From Candidatus Methanomethylicota archaeon (lineage in GTDB: Archaea; Thermoproteota; Methanomethylicia; Methanomethylicales; Methanomethylicaceae): a stretch of DNA of 64,000 nt. The notes beneath the pieces are model-generated. The model had not been told where the DNA came from. It was given only the letters and a program-made list of their open reading frames with translations, and ran no database searches. The translations under genes were made by a program, and so were the position numbers. Below, one piece after another: positions 9,378 to 18,445 of this stretch (position 1 is the first letter of the stretch; each line of letters opens with the position of its first letter). The stretch spans positions 62,001 to 126,000 of the forward strand of contig JARXPF010000003.1 in the NCBI GenBank assembly GCA_029887765.1, read 5' to 3'.

Positions 9378-10699
9378 TTTAAAATTCCTCCAATGATTTC
9401 TACTAATTCATCAATGTCTTTTTTATTATGAATTTCAGTAACAGCAAATAAACCAATATTTTCTGATATTTTTCTTGGACCTAGAATTCCTTTTTCTTTT
9501 AAAACTTTATTTACTATATCTACATTTAATTTAATAGTAAAATCTCTAAAATGAATTCCTTTAAATACTGTTTCTAATCCTATTTCTTTAAATTTATTTA
9601 TTGCATATTGTGTATTATAAAAGATTTTTTTTGCCACTCTTCTTATCCCTTCCTTACCCATAACTGCCATGTATATAGCTGCAGCTATAGCTAAAAGAGC
9701 TTCATTTGTACATATATTTGAAGTTGCTTTTTCTCTTCTTATATGTTGTTCTCTTGTTGAAAGTGCTAATACAAAACCCCTTTCTTTTCCATCTTTTGTT
9801 ATAGTTAATCCAACAATTCTTCCTGGCATTTGTCTTATAATTTTTAAATCATTTTTACATGCCATTATTCCTAAAGAATTTCCTCCCATAGCAGGTGGAA
9901 TTCCTAATGGTTGTCCATCTCCAACTACTATATCAACTCCATAATCTCCTGGAGGTTTAAATATTCCCATAGCTAATGGATCAGCACCAACAATTACTAA
10001 AGCTCCTAAATCATGTGCTATTTCTACAATATCTTTTAATTTAGTTTCTATTGTTCCAAAAAAAGTAGGTGTTTCTACATATATTCCAGAAACTCTTCCA
10101 TTTTCTTTTATATATTCTAAATCTAAACATCCATCTTCCATAAATGGTATTTCTATTATTTTAATTCCAACTGGTTCAGTATAATTTCTTATTACTAATT
10201 TTTCATCTTCAGGAATATAAGAAGGAATTAAAACTTCTTTTCTTCCAGTCACTCTTGAAGTTAATAATAATGCTTCTCCTATAGCAGTTGGAAGATCATA
10301 TAAAGAAGCATTTGCTACATCCATATTATATAATTCACATATCATACTTTGAAATTCAAAAAGAGCTTGAAGAACTCCTTGACTTATTTCTGGTTGATAA
10401 GGTGTATAAGATGTTAAAAATTCTCCTCTTAAAATTATATGTTTTATAATACTTGGAATAAAATGAAACCAAGGCCCTCCTCCTGTAAAACATTTCATAA
10501 TTTTATTTTTCAATAACATAGATTTTACTTCATTATATACAACATATTCTTCCATTGGTTCTTCATTTAGAAAAATTTCAAAATCTTTTTTTTCAATATC
10601 ATTAAATAATTCTTCAATACTACTTATTCCTACTTCTTTTAACATTTCATTTAATATTTTAGAATTTGGTATATAAGGATGAGAAAAAAATTCTTCCAT
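9374..10699 (-). CDS. gcvPA: Glycine dehydrogenase (decarboxylating) subunit 1
   Basis: 441 residues, full length for the family. N-terminal half of the split P protein: FSHPYIPNS start, FTGGGPWFHFIPSI region, TPYQPEISQG motif and the GDGQPLG loop. This half contributes to the dimer interface and active-site shaping but carries no PLP lysine. Forms one operon with gcvPB and is preceded, 10 bp upstream, by a small conserved gene that may be co-transcribed. Confidence 0.95.
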   Translation of the reverse strand: MEEFFSHPYIPNSKILNEMLKEVGISSIEELFNDIEKKDFEIFLNEEPMEEYVVYNEVKSMLLKNKIMKCFTGGGPWFHFIPSIIKHIILRGEFLTSYTPYQPEISQGVLQALFEFQSMICELYNMDVANASLYDLPTAIGEALLLTSRVTGRKEVLIPSYIPEDEKLVIRNYTEPVGIKIIEIPFMEDGCLDLEYIKENGRVSGIYVETPTFFGTIETKLKDIVEIAHDLGALVIVGADPLAMGIFKPPGDYGVDIVVGDGQPLGIPPAMGGNSLGIMACKNDLKIIRQMPGRIVGLTITKDGKERGFVLALSTREQHIRREKATSNICTNEALLAIAAAIYMAVMGKEGIRRVAKKIFYNTQYAINKFKEIGLETVFKGIHFRDFTIKLNVDIVNKVLKEKGILGPRKISENIGLFAVTEIHNKKDIDELVEIIGGILK

Positions 10700-10709
10700 A
10701 AAAAATCAC

Positions 10710-11012
10710 TTAAATAGAGATAGTATATGTTCCTATATTTTTCATTTCAAATGCTTCTATTGTAGCTTTTATTGGTTGAAATTTTCCATTTTGATCGACA
10801 TTGTATTCTATTGTTAATCTTACAGGTTTATCACTTATACCAAGTTTATTTGCTTCTTCTACAAGTTTTGTTGCTAATTGTGCCCAAGCTTTTTTATTAT
10901 AATCTATTATTTCTTGACTTTCTTTTTTACAAAATGTAGCATAAAACCATCTTTTTGCTTTAAATATTGCTCCTCTACATGTTGGACTCATTTTAAATCT
11001 TTGTACTGGCAT
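10710..11012 (-). CDS. Small basic conserved archaeal protein of unknown function
   Basis: 100 residues from ATG 11012, which has an AGGTGA ribosome binding site; the frame opens at a GTG three codons earlier that lies inside this site and is unlikely to be used. The protein is basic at the N-terminus (MPVQRFKMSPTCRG), has a second Cys in YATFCKKES, and ends in a beta-rich segment (VRLTIEYNV, IKATIEAFE). There is no transmembrane segment or known domain that I can name. It sits between an AmrS-type radical SAM gene and gcvPA on the same strand. I do not recognise a function. Confidence 0.75.
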   Translation of the reverse strand: MPVQRFKMSPTCRGAIFKAKRWFYATFCKKESQEIIDYNKKAWAQLATKLVEEANKLGISDKPVRLTIEYNVDQNGKFQPIKATIEAFEMKNIGTYTISI

Positions 11013-11051
11013 TTTTCTCACCTAAAGTAATTATTATTATCTTGATATTAT

Positions 11052-12065
11052 TTATTTTTTAATATAATTTCCACGAATATTTATTTCAAATCTACATTTT
11101 GGACATTTATTCTTTTCAATTCTATATTCTAAAACTTTATAACTATATCTTTTTATTAAAATTTCTCCACAATTAGGACAATAAGTATTTTCATATCTAT
11201 GACCAGGAACATTTCCTATATATACATATAACATTCCCATATTTTTTGCAATTTTATATGCTAATTCAAGTTTTTTAATTTCTGTAGGAGGATTTTTAAA
11301 TTCATATGCAGGAAAATATCTTGTAAAATGAATTGGTACTTCAAATCCAACTTCTTTTAAAGTTCTTTCAACTATTTCTCTTATACATTCTTCATTATCA
11401 TTTAAATTTGTTATTATTAAATTAACAAGTTCAATATGATATCCAATTTTCTTTGCTTCTCTTACATTTCTCCAAATTTTATTATAATCTATTCCACCAC
11501 AATATTTTTCATAAACTTCTTTATCTCCTTTAATATCTATTTTTAAACCATCCATTCCTGATTCATATAATTCCTTAAGTACTTCTAAAGTCATATATCC
11601 ATTAGATACATAGCAAGAATATAATCCATATTTTTTACTAATTTTGAATAATTCTATATTCCAATCAGTTAATAATGTAGGTTCTTGAAAACTTGAACAT
11701 AAACCTTCATCTTTATTTCTAATAGCAATTTCAATAATTTCTTCTGGAGAATAATAATTTAATTCTCCTATTAATTTAGATAAAGTCCAATTTTGACACC
11801 ATGGACAATTAAAATTACAAGACCATGTTGAAAATGTTAATGCAGTAGATCCTGGCCAATAATGAAAGAAAGGTTTTATTTCTATTGGTCTACTCTCTAT
11901 AGCACTTAAAGCTCCATAGACTATAGTATAGAGCTTTCCATCTATATTTTTCCTAGTTTTACATAATCCATATTCATTAATATCAATAATACATTTATGT
12001 TCACATAATTTACATTTAACTTTATTATTTAATTTTTCATAAAATTTAGATTCTTTAAATTTCAT
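11052..12065 (-). CDS. amrS: AmrS-type radical SAM enzyme
   Basis: 337 residues. N-terminal Cys pairs (CKLCEHKC, CKTR) are followed by the radical SAM motif CNFNCPWC and the family-typical QEPTLL segment, then a C-terminal zinc ribbon CPNC/CPKC. This is the layout of the AmmeMemoRadiSam-system radical SAM protein, related to glycyl-radical activases. The Memo and AMMECR1 partners are not in this window. The substrate is unknown for the family. Its start overlaps the upstream KaiC-like ATPase gene by 11 nt, so the two are probably co-expressed. Confidence 0.87.
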   Translation of the reverse strand: MKFKESKFYEKLNNKVKCKLCEHKCIIDINEYGLCKTRKNIDGKLYTIVYGALSAIESRPIEIKPFFHYWPGSTALTFSTWSCNFNCPWCQNWTLSKLIGELNYYSPEEIIEIAIRNKDEGLCSSFQEPTLLTDWNIELFKISKKYGLYSCYVSNGYMTLEVLKELYESGMDGLKIDIKGDKEVYEKYCGGIDYNKIWRNVREAKKIGYHIELVNLIITNLNDNEECIREIVERTLKEVGFEVPIHFTRYFPAYEFKNPPTEIKKLELAYKIAKNMGMLYVYIGNVPGHRYENTYCPNCGEILIKRYSYKVLEYRIEKNKCPKCRFEINIRGNYIKK

Positions 12066-12843
12066 ATTCTTTTTTCTCTAATGTTTTTTCAATTTTATCC
12101 ATAACTTTTTTAGGAAGAGCAAAATCTTCTCTACTTTCTTCAACAGGTCCTAAAACTATAAGTCCTTTTCCATCTTGTATATTTATTTCATGCATTTTTA
12201 AACTATGAGGTGTTTGTCTCATTTTTTCTATTATTATATAACGTTTTAATAATCCTCCTCTTACGAATCTTCTAAATCTTATTATTCCATCTGCTATATG
12301 TTCAATACCCCATCCAAAAGCTTCAGAAGTTGTTATAGAATATTGTGAAGTAGCTAAAATTGTAAAATCCCATTTTGCCAATACTTTTTTAACAAAATAA
12401 GAATATCTCCTTGCCATTGCAGGTTTATCTAACCAAAATGCAGAAAGAGAATCTATAACTAATCTAGCTCTTCCATAACCAAGGGATTTTTTAGCTTCAA
12501 CAACTTTTTCTACAAGATCTTCTACTGTAAGTGATTTTATTGACCATTTTTCTTCCATTCCCATTAATGCATCTATTATTATTAATTTATTTTCTTTAAT
12601 TGCTTTAGAAAATATAAAACCAAATTGTTCTGCTTGAGTTATTATAGAATCTCTACTTTCTTCTGTAGTAACATATATACATTTATCTCCTTCTTTTATT
12701 CCTTGAGCTATAAAATGAATACAAAGAACAGTTTTTCCAGTTCCAGGTTCTCCAGTAACTGCAACACAAAATCCTCTTGGTATTCCACCTGCTAACATTT
12801 TATCTAATTCTGGTATTCCAATAGATAATCTTTCTATAATCAC
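12055..12843 (-). CDS. KaiC/RadA-like ATPase
   Basis: 262 residues, single RecA-like ATPase domain. Walker A GEPGTGKT near residue 31, Walker B-like ARLVIDSLSAFW near 127, and a C-terminal MRQTPHSLKMHEI region typical of archaeal KaiC-like proteins. The start is GTG 12843 with no clear Shine-Dalgarno; a leaderless transcript is possible. Archaeal KaiC-like proteins have been linked to signalling and motility, but the role here is open. It lies 37 bp from tRNA-Thr on the same strand and overlaps amrS downstream. Confidence 0.82.
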   Translation of the reverse strand: MIIERLSIGIPELDKMLAGGIPRGFCVAVTGEPGTGKTVLCIHFIAQGIKEGDKCIYVTTEESRDSIITQAEQFGFIFSKAIKENKLIIIDALMGMEEKWSIKSLTVEDLVEKVVEAKKSLGYGRARLVIDSLSAFWLDKPAMARRYSYFVKKVLAKWDFTILATSQYSITTSEAFGWGIEHIADGIIRFRRFVRGGLLKRYIIIEKMRQTPHSLKMHEINIQDGKGLIVLGPVEESREDFALPKKVMDKIEKTLEKKEYEI

Positions 12844-12880
12844 ATTATTACTTTTGTAATAAAGAGTAATAAATTTTTGG

Positions 12881-12954
12881 AGCCCCAGAGGGGCTTTGAA
12901 CCCCTGACCAACGGTTTACAAGACCGTCGCTCTACCGAGCTGAGCTACTGGGGC
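12881..12954 (-). tRNA. tRNA-Thr (anticodon UGU)
   Basis: Seven-pair acceptor GCCCCAG/CTGGGGC, D arm GCTCAGCTCGGTAGAGC, anticodon arm ACGGT-CTTGTAA-ACCGT with anticodon TGT, T arm AGGGG-TTCAAAG-CCCCT, discriminator T, CCA not encoded. No intron. Nearly identical to the second threonine tRNA at 28503, differing mainly in the D loop and the anticodon loop. Confidence 0.96.
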
Positions 12955-13009
12955 TTAAATTTTTTTTTAACAGAAGAGTTTTTAATATTTTTCCAATAAT
13001 TCAATATAA

Positions 13010-13017
13010 TTTAAATA
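13010..13017 (+). promoter_or_regulatory. TATA box for tRNA-Met
   Basis: The AT box tttaaata ends about 25 bp before the first base of tRNA-Met, the usual archaeal TATA-to-start distance. No other plus-strand gene lies between. Assigned by spacing and composition only; in so AT-rich a genome such boxes also occur by chance. Confidence 0.5.
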
Positions 13018-13042
13018 TTTGCTAATACAAGATTTTCATGAA

Positions 13043-13146
13043 GCCGGGGTGGCTTAGCCTGGTTAAAGCGCCGGACTCATAATCTTATAAATGGGACAGG
13101 TGAATGAGAAATCCGGAGATCGCGGGTTCAAAGCCCGCCCCCGGCA
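13043..13146 (+). tRNA. Elongator tRNA-Met (anticodon CAU) with a 29-nt intron
   Basis: Acceptor GCCGGGG/CCCCGGC with discriminator A, D arm GCTTAGCCTGGTTAAAGC, anticodon stem CCGGA/TCCGG around loop CTCATAA, T arm GCGGG-TTCAAAG-CCCGC. Twenty-nine bases at 13082-13110 interrupt the loop after position 37, the canonical archaeal site. Anticodon-loop bases CTCAT (13076-13080) are complementary to ATGAG in the intron (13104-13108), as expected for the splicing fold. The mature tRNA would be 75 nt. The G1-C72 pair makes it elongator rather than initiator; an Ile2 (modified CAU) identity is less likely because the sequence follows archaeal elongator Met. Confidence 0.93.
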
Positions 13147-13457
13147 CTATTTATTTTTAATAAATTTAATTAAAGTACTTAAACAGAGAAAATGTCAAAA
13201 ATTTTCATAAATTGAAAATTTTTCATTTTTGTTTATAATAATATGATGGTGTTTCTTTTGTAGTACTCATTTATTATACATTAAAATATAAATAAAATCC
13301 ATTTGAAGAAATTGAATTCTTTTTTTATCATAATTTTGATGTAAAAAATCTACATTGTCATTAAGATATTTCCTATAATTATTTTTATTATTTATAATAA
13401 ATTTTTATTTTAATATTATAGTAAAATTAATATAAATTTAAAAAATTATTTATTTTA
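13147..13457. other. Gene-free, very AT-rich spacer
   Basis: About 310 bases between tRNA-Met and the small zinc-ribbon gene. I find no ORF with a plausible start, no tRNA and no convincing box C/D or H/ACA element. The sequence is A/T runs; the last 40 bases presumably carry the promoter of the zinc-ribbon gene. Confidence 0.5.
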
Positions 13458-13622
13458 ATGAGTGATTATATACTTTGGAAAACTCCTTTTATTTACATAT
13501 GTAGAGATTGTGGATATGAAGGTAATGAAATTATTGCAATAGCCATAAATAATGAAAGAACAGAAGTTAGATGTCCAAAGTGTGGATCTAAAAGAGTTCA
13601 TGTTCCTTTAGAAAAAGTTTAA
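13458..13622 (+). CDS. 54-residue zinc-ribbon protein
   Basis: A short ORF from ATG 13458, ending 25 bp before the MFS gene. The product begins MSDYILWKTPFIY and carries CRDCGYEG (first knuckle) and CPKCGSKRVHVPLEKV (second knuckle), so it folds as a single zinc ribbon. Small ribbons of this form occur widely in archaea, often as transcription or ribosome-associated factors; none can be assigned here. The two CxxC motifs at proper spacing and native codon use make it a real gene. Confidence 0.8.
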   Translation: MSDYILWKTPFIYICRDCGYEGNEIIAIAINNERTEVRCPKCGSKRVHVPLEKV

Positions 13623-13647
13623 TTTAATAATTTTTTATTAAGCAATT

Positions 13648-14778
13648 ATGATATCTTATGCTTGGAGATTGAACATTGCTGCTATGCTTTTCTTTACTTT
13701 TATACAAATAGTAGTTCCATTAATCCCTAGATATGCCATAGTATTAGGAATTCAGCCATTTTTAATAGGAATAGCAGTATCAAGTATATCAATAACTGCT
13801 ATAATTTCAAGACCTATTGGTGGATTATTAAGTGACAAATGGTCAAGGAGAAAATTAATGTTAATTGGAATAATTTTTGCTTCAATAGCTTATGCAATAC
13901 TTTCTATTTCAAATAATATAAATACAATAATAATTGCAAGAATTTTAGAAGGAATAGGAATTGCTCTTTTTGTTCCTTCATCAATTGCTAGTGCTATTGA
14001 TTATGCTTCTGAAGGTAGAATTGGAGAAGCACTTGGATGGAGAAGTTTAATGATAGGAATAGGATTTTCATTAGGACCTGCATTAGGAGGAATTTTATCT
14101 GAAATATTCGGTTATATAAAAACTTTTGCTATAACTTCTATTTTATTAATTACTATCATACCATTAATTTTTTCAAAAGAAAGAGAATTTCATTATAGTT
14201 CTTCTAATATAAATTTTTCAAGCTTAAGAGATACAAGATTTCTTCTTTCTTTAATAAGCTTGATTATATATGCAATAACTTGGATGGGTCTTTTAACATT
14301 TCTTTCTGCTTATTTAAAAATTTTAGAATATAGTGATTTAGAAATAGGACTTTTTGTATCTATTCAAGCTATGATAAGTTTAATTATGAGGATTTTTGCT
14401 GGTAAAGCTTCTGATATAAAACCATTCTTTACAACAGCATTAGGCTTATTAATTATTTCAATTTCTTTTTTTGCTATATATATTTTTGAAGTTCCTCCTT
14501 TTCTTTATATAGCTTCATTAATATTTGGACTTGGAATTTTTATACCAGCATCTCAAACTTTAGCTCATGCTCCTCCAAGTAGTAGAGGCTTTTTATCTAG
14601 TATATATACAATGGGAATGGATATTGGAAATTTACTTGGTCCAATTTTATTTGGAGCTTTAATTGAGAGATATGGATATAGAACAGGATTTTTTATAGCA
14701 CCATTTTTCCCCTTAATAACTTCAATTATTCTTTTCTTATACAATTTTATGAATTTTAATAAAAATTCGACAAATTGA
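13648..14778 (+). CDS. Major facilitator superfamily transporter
   Basis: 376 residues with about 12 predicted membrane helices. The loop between helices 2 and 3 has the MFS motif (GGLLSDKWSRRKLM) and helix 5 is glycine-rich (GIGFSLGPALGGILSE). This places it among drug/sugar efflux-like MFS proteins; the substrate is not predictable. Starts with ATG 25 bp after the zinc-ribbon gene and may share its transcript. Followed after 5 bp by the ferredoxin/radical SAM gene. Confidence 0.88.
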   Translation: MISYAWRLNIAAMLFFTFIQIVVPLIPRYAIVLGIQPFLIGIAVSSISITAIISRPIGGLLSDKWSRRKLMLIGIIFASIAYAILSISNNINTIIIARILEGIGIALFVPSSIASAIDYASEGRIGEALGWRSLMIGIGFSLGPALGGILSEIFGYIKTFAITSILLITIIPLIFSKEREFHYSSSNINFSSLRDTRFLLSLISLIIYAITWMGLLTFLSAYLKILEYSDLEIGLFVSIQAMISLIMRIFAGKASDIKPFFTTALGLLIISISFFAIYIFEVPPFLYIASLIFGLGIFIPASQTLAHAPPSSRGFLSSIYTMGMDIGNLLGPILFGALIERYGYRTGFFIAPFFPLITSIILFLYNFMNFNKNSTN

Positions 14779-14783
14779 TATAA

Positions 14784-15980
14784 TTGATATACTTCTATAA
14801 TTTTGTGATAATTACTGAAAAATATGAATGTATTAATTGTAATTCTTGTAAAGAGATAATTTCATGTCCTGGAGAATGGAAAGAATGTTTTGGATGTATG
14901 GCTTGTTATTTAACATGTCCTTATGAAGTAGTTAAAATTAAAGAAAGAGAATTAAAAAATGAAGTAAAAATTATAGTTAATGGAGAATCATTTCATGTTC
15001 CTGAAAAAATAACAATAAAGAAAGCTTTAGAGATTATAGGATATAAATTTGGAAAATTTATAGGAGAAGGAGAGATTTTTGCTCCATGTGAAACTGGTGG
15101 ATGTTATTCTTGTGCTATAGAAGTAGATGGAAAAATAAAGCCAAGTTGTATAACAGGTATTTATGAAGGAATGAAAATTAATACTAATGTTGATAAAAAA
15201 TTAAGATTAATACATGGATGGATGGGTCATCCAGTAGGAGGGGTAGGAACTCCATGGTGGCTTAAAGGAAGAAGAAAGTATATAGAAACAGCTGCTTTTG
15301 CTTGTGGTTGTAATTTAAGATGTCCTCAATGTCAAAATTGGACTACAACTTATAATAGTAAAATAAAACCATTAAGTCCTGAAGAAGCAGCAATAATTAT
15401 GACAAAAACTAGAAAGCTTTATGGAGTAAATAGAATAGCAATATCAGGAGGAGAATGTACATTAAATAAAGAATGGTTAATTGAGTATATAAAAAATTTA
15501 AGAAAATTAAATCCAGATGGAAGAATTCATGTTGATACTAATGCTACTATACTTACAAAAGATTATATTGATGAACTTATAGAAGTAGGAATGACTGATA
15601 TTGGAATTGATCTTAAAGGTTTTTATCTTGATACTTTTATGAAAATAACTGGATTAAAAGATAAAGAATTAGCAAAAAAATATCATGAAACTTCATGGAA
15701 TTCATTTAAATATGCAATTAATTATGAAATTTTTGTAGGTATAGGAATCCCTTATAATAAAGATTTAATATCAATGGAAGAAATGGCTAAAATTGGAGAA
15801 GAAATTTATAAAATAAATAATGAAGTTCAAGTATGTGTATTAGATTATAGACCTGAATTTAGAAGAATGAATATTTCTAGACCAAGTTTTGATGAAATGA
15901 TGGAAATATGGAAATTATTTAAATCTATAGGATTAAAAACAGTTATATGTCAAACAATTTATGGTCATATAGGACCATAG
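14784..15980 (+). CDS. Radical SAM enzyme fused to two N-terminal ferredoxin-like domains
   Basis: 398 residues. Order: a 4Fe-4S-type segment (CINCNSCKEIISC, then CFGCMACYLTCP), a 2Fe-2S-like beta-grasp segment (FAPCETGGCYSCAIEVDG, later PSC), then a radical SAM domain with CNLRCPQC near residue 177 and a GGECTLN segment. The radical SAM part resembles PFL-activase-like and AmrS-like enzymes. The fused clusters probably feed electrons for SAM cleavage. The start is uncertain: TTG 14784 or GTG 14805, neither with a clear ribosome binding site. Substrate unknown. The next gene starts within 10 bp of its stop. Confidence 0.8.
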   Translation: MIYFYNFVIITEKYECINCNSCKEIISCPGEWKECFGCMACYLTCPYEVVKIKERELKNEVKIIVNGESFHVPEKITIKKALEIIGYKFGKFIGEGEIFAPCETGGCYSCAIEVDGKIKPSCITGIYEGMKINTNVDKKLRLIHGWMGHPVGGVGTPWWLKGRRKYIETAAFACGCNLRCPQCQNWTTTYNSKIKPLSPEEAAIIMTKTRKLYGVNRIAISGGECTLNKEWLIEYIKNLRKLNPDGRIHVDTNATILTKDYIDELIEVGMTDIGIDLKGFYLDTFMKITGLKDKELAKKYHETSWNSFKYAINYEIFVGIGIPYNKDLISMEEMAKIGEEIYKINNEVQVCVLDYRPEFRRMNISRPSFDEMMEIWKLFKSIGLKTVICQTIYGHIGP

Positions 15981-15989
15981 GTGTTTATA

Positions 15990-16889
15990 ATGAGAATAGG
16001 AGTTGTTGGATTAGGAAATATGGGAAGAAATCATGTTAGAATATTTTCTAATATAAAAGAATGTAATTTAACAGCAATTTCAGATATAAATGCTGAAATT
16101 GCAAAAAATATTGGAAATCAATATGGAGTAGAGAGTTTTACAGATTATAAATTAATGATAAATAAAATTGATGCAGTTAGTATAGCAGTTCCAACTTCAT
16201 TACATTATGAAATAGCTTCTTTTTTTATTAAAAATGGCATTCATTGTTTTATTGAAAAACCTATTACTAAAACTATTGAAGAAGCTAAAGAATTAATAAA
16301 ACTTGCTGAAAAATATGGAGTTAAATTAATGGTAGGTCATATAGAGCGTTTTAATCCTGCAGTAATAAAAATGAAGGAAATAATTGATAAAGAAATGTTA
16401 GGAAAAATTCTTGTAATAAATGCTAGAAGAGTAGAACCATTTCCACCTAAGAATATAGATACTGGAATTATAATAGATTTAGCAATACATGATATAGATA
16501 TATTAAGATATGTTTATGGAAAAGAACCTTTAAAAGTATATTCAAAATATGGATCAATAAAGTCTAATTATGAAGATTATGCTGTAATTTTATTAGATTT
16601 TGATGAAGGAGTAGGATGTATAGAAACTAATTGGTTTACTCCTCATAAAATAAGAACAATTGTTGTTACTGGAACAGAAGGAATTTTATTTTTAGATTAT
16701 ATTGAACAAAGCATTGTAATTTATAATTCTCAATGGAAAATAGAACCTAAGATAAATAAAGAAGAACCATTAAAATTAGAATTAGAACATTTTATAAAAT
16801 GTATAAAAGAAAATAAAGAACCAATTACATCTGGAGAAGAAGGATTGAAAAATTTAATGGTGGCGTATAGAGCTCTTGAGAATAAATAA
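15990..16889 (+). CDS. Gfo/Idh/MocA-family NAD(P)-dependent sugar oxidoreductase
   Basis: 299 residues from ATG 15990 (an in-frame GTG lies 9 bp upstream). N-terminal Rossmann motif GVVGLGNMGRNH, catalytic-region EKPITKT and GHIERFNP, and a C-terminal alpha/beta domain. Closest in style to UDP-N-acetylglucosamine 3-dehydrogenases and similar nucleotide-sugar dehydrogenases; substrate not proven. The last codons (YRALENK) are duplicated 1.58 kb downstream at 18446, showing that DNA carrying fkbM was inserted exactly at this gene's end. Confidence 0.85.
   Translation: MRIGVVGLGNMGRNHVRIFSNIKECNLTAISDINAEIAKNIGNQYGVESFTDYKLMINKIDAVSIAVPTSLHYEIASFFIKNGIHCFIEKPITKTIEEAKELIKLAEKYGVKLMVGHIERFNPAVIKMKEIIDKEMLGKILVINARRVEPFPPKNIDTGIIIDLAIHDIDILRYVYGKEPLKVYSKYGSIKSNYEDYAVILLDFDEGVGCIETNWFTPHKIRTIVVTGTEGILFLDYIEQSIVIYNSQWKIEPKINKEEPLKLELEHFIKCIKENKEPITSGEEGLKNLMVAYRALENK
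16865..16887 (+). repeat. Left copy of a 23-bp direct repeat bounding the fkbM insert
   Basis: The bases gtatagagctcttga, then one variable base (g), then aataaat, at the 3' end of the Gfo/Idh gene. The right copy at 18446-18468 differs at that one base (a). The two copies are 1581 bp apart and enclose DNA unlike its surroundings. Confidence 0.8.
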
Positions 16890-17398
16890 TTTTATTGAAA
16901 CTTAAAAGTCATAAAAAAGTGGTTTGAAAAAGACATATCTTTCTGACAAAGCCCGGTTAATATATACTGCTCCTCAATTGAGTACTTTTGTTTATTCAAG
17001 ATCTTTTCGAGAATTCTAAAAGCCTAACTTATTTATAATTGTTTTTTATTAATGAGACTCATACTTTCTTGGAAAAAATTGATTATAAAAATATTATGAT
17101 TATAAGACTGAAATTGTATATCGAGTATTTTGTTAAGCTTATTAAAGAAGAATATCAAGAAGAATATCAATTAATAAAATAAAAAAGCTTTATAATGGAA
17201 AACTTGAATATCATTTATAAAAATTTACCTCAAAGTAAAGGAGCTAAACCTCCATCAAGTTTGCGTAGAACATTATTATTCCATTCATGTGACAAACTAA
17301 AATGGTTACATTTGCTTTTTCTGGACTTATTATATATTTAGTTAATGAGTTCATTTAAGTAAAAATTATTAAATATTCAGAAGTGACAATCAATTATC
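16890..17398. other. Left part of the fkbM island without an intact gene
   Basis: About 510 bases with mixed composition and frequent stops on both strands. Some plus-strand stretches around 17220-17350 read as protein-like fragments broken by stops, which suggests a decayed gene, but I cannot name a family. The promoter of fkbM must lie in the last part. Confidence 0.4.
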
Positions 17399-18250
17399 AT
17401 GAAGATTAAAGAATTGTTTAGTTATGAGATTATGAAAAGATTAGCATATTGTGAATATGTCTTCTTTAGAGTTTTTTCAAGAATGTTGCTTGGAAAAAGG
17501 AAGCGAGATGAACTTATCATTAAAGGAAAGCTCAATTTTGATCAAATAATGTCTAAACATTTTATGAACAGATTTACAGGATTTATAAAACCACTCAATA
17601 AAAGAGAGGCTTTCACTTTCTATGATGGGTTTTACTATGTAATCCCACTTGATGATACAGGCATCTTAGAGGAAGTTAAAAAAGTCTATATAAAACCAAA
17701 GGAAAATTACATAGTAATTGATATTGGGGCTCATTATGGATTCTACACAGTTTATGTATCTCGAATAGTTGGCACTAATGGTCTCATTTTATCTTTTGAA
17801 CCTCATCCAAATAACTATAAAAGATTGCTCATGAATTTGCGTTTAAATGATGTAAGCAATGTTAAGACTTTTAATATAGCACTGGGAGAATTTAACGGAA
17901 AGACAAGATTGTATATACATTCACTGAGCGTCGGGCATTCTATTCATTTTAAAAGTAAAGATTATGTTACCGTAGAATTGGTAAAACTTGATACGATTGT
18001 AGAGAGCCTCAATCTCAAAAAAGTAGACTTAATTAAAATAGATGTTGAAGGAGCAGAGTTGGATGTATTAAAAGGCGCAAGTAATGTTATTGAAAGATTC
18101 AAACCAAGTTTAACTATAGCAGCTTATCACTTTCCAGAAGAAATTGTTAAACTTGAAGAATGGCTTAAGAAAAAAAACCCCAATTATGTTATAATAAAGA
18201 CGAAAGATAACTTCTTACATGCAGTAAATTCAAAATTAAAAATCAATTAA
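17399..18250 (+). CDS. FkbM-family methyltransferase, horizontally acquired
   Basis: 283 residues. The SAM-binding motif VIDIGAHYGFYTVYVSR at about residue 110, SFEPHPNNYKRL, and KVDLIKIDVEGAELDVLKGA are the signature of FkbM methyltransferases, which O-methylate sugars or other small hydroxyl groups. Codon use (CTC, GTC, GCG, AGC) is richer in G+C than the flanking genes. It is bounded by a direct repeat and by gene-free DNA, so acquisition is likely. Neighbours include a nucleotide-sugar dehydrogenase, glycosyltransferase and epimerase, so a role in surface-glycan methylation is plausible but inferred. Confidence 0.87.
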   Translation: MKIKELFSYEIMKRLAYCEYVFFRVFSRMLLGKRKRDELIIKGKLNFDQIMSKHFMNRFTGFIKPLNKREAFTFYDGFYYVIPLDDTGILEEVKKVYIKPKENYIVIDIGAHYGFYTVYVSRIVGTNGLILSFEPHPNNYKRLLMNLRLNDVSNVKTFNIALGEFNGKTRLYIHSLSVGHSIHFKSKDYVTVELVKLDTIVESLNLKKVDLIKIDVEGAELDVLKGASNVIERFKPSLTIAAYHFPEEIVKLEEWLKKKNPNYVIIKTKDNFLHAVNSKLKIN

Positions 18251-18445
18251 ATTTCCATTTAAACTAGTCCCTCCAATACTTTAATATTCTCATAACCGTT
18301 TATAGAAATTCAATTATATTTTCAAGGTAATTACTGAAAATTACAATGTTTGTTTGGTAAATGAAATAGTCAATGTCTCTTAATAAGAAGAAACTATCTA
18401 TAGTAAAAGTGTGCAATAAGAATAAATAGAATCAATTTGAGAGGT

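Noticed and set aside
16890-17398. An intact gene in the left part of the fkbM island
   Set aside because: All frames have frequent stops; only short protein-like fragments remain and none could be named.
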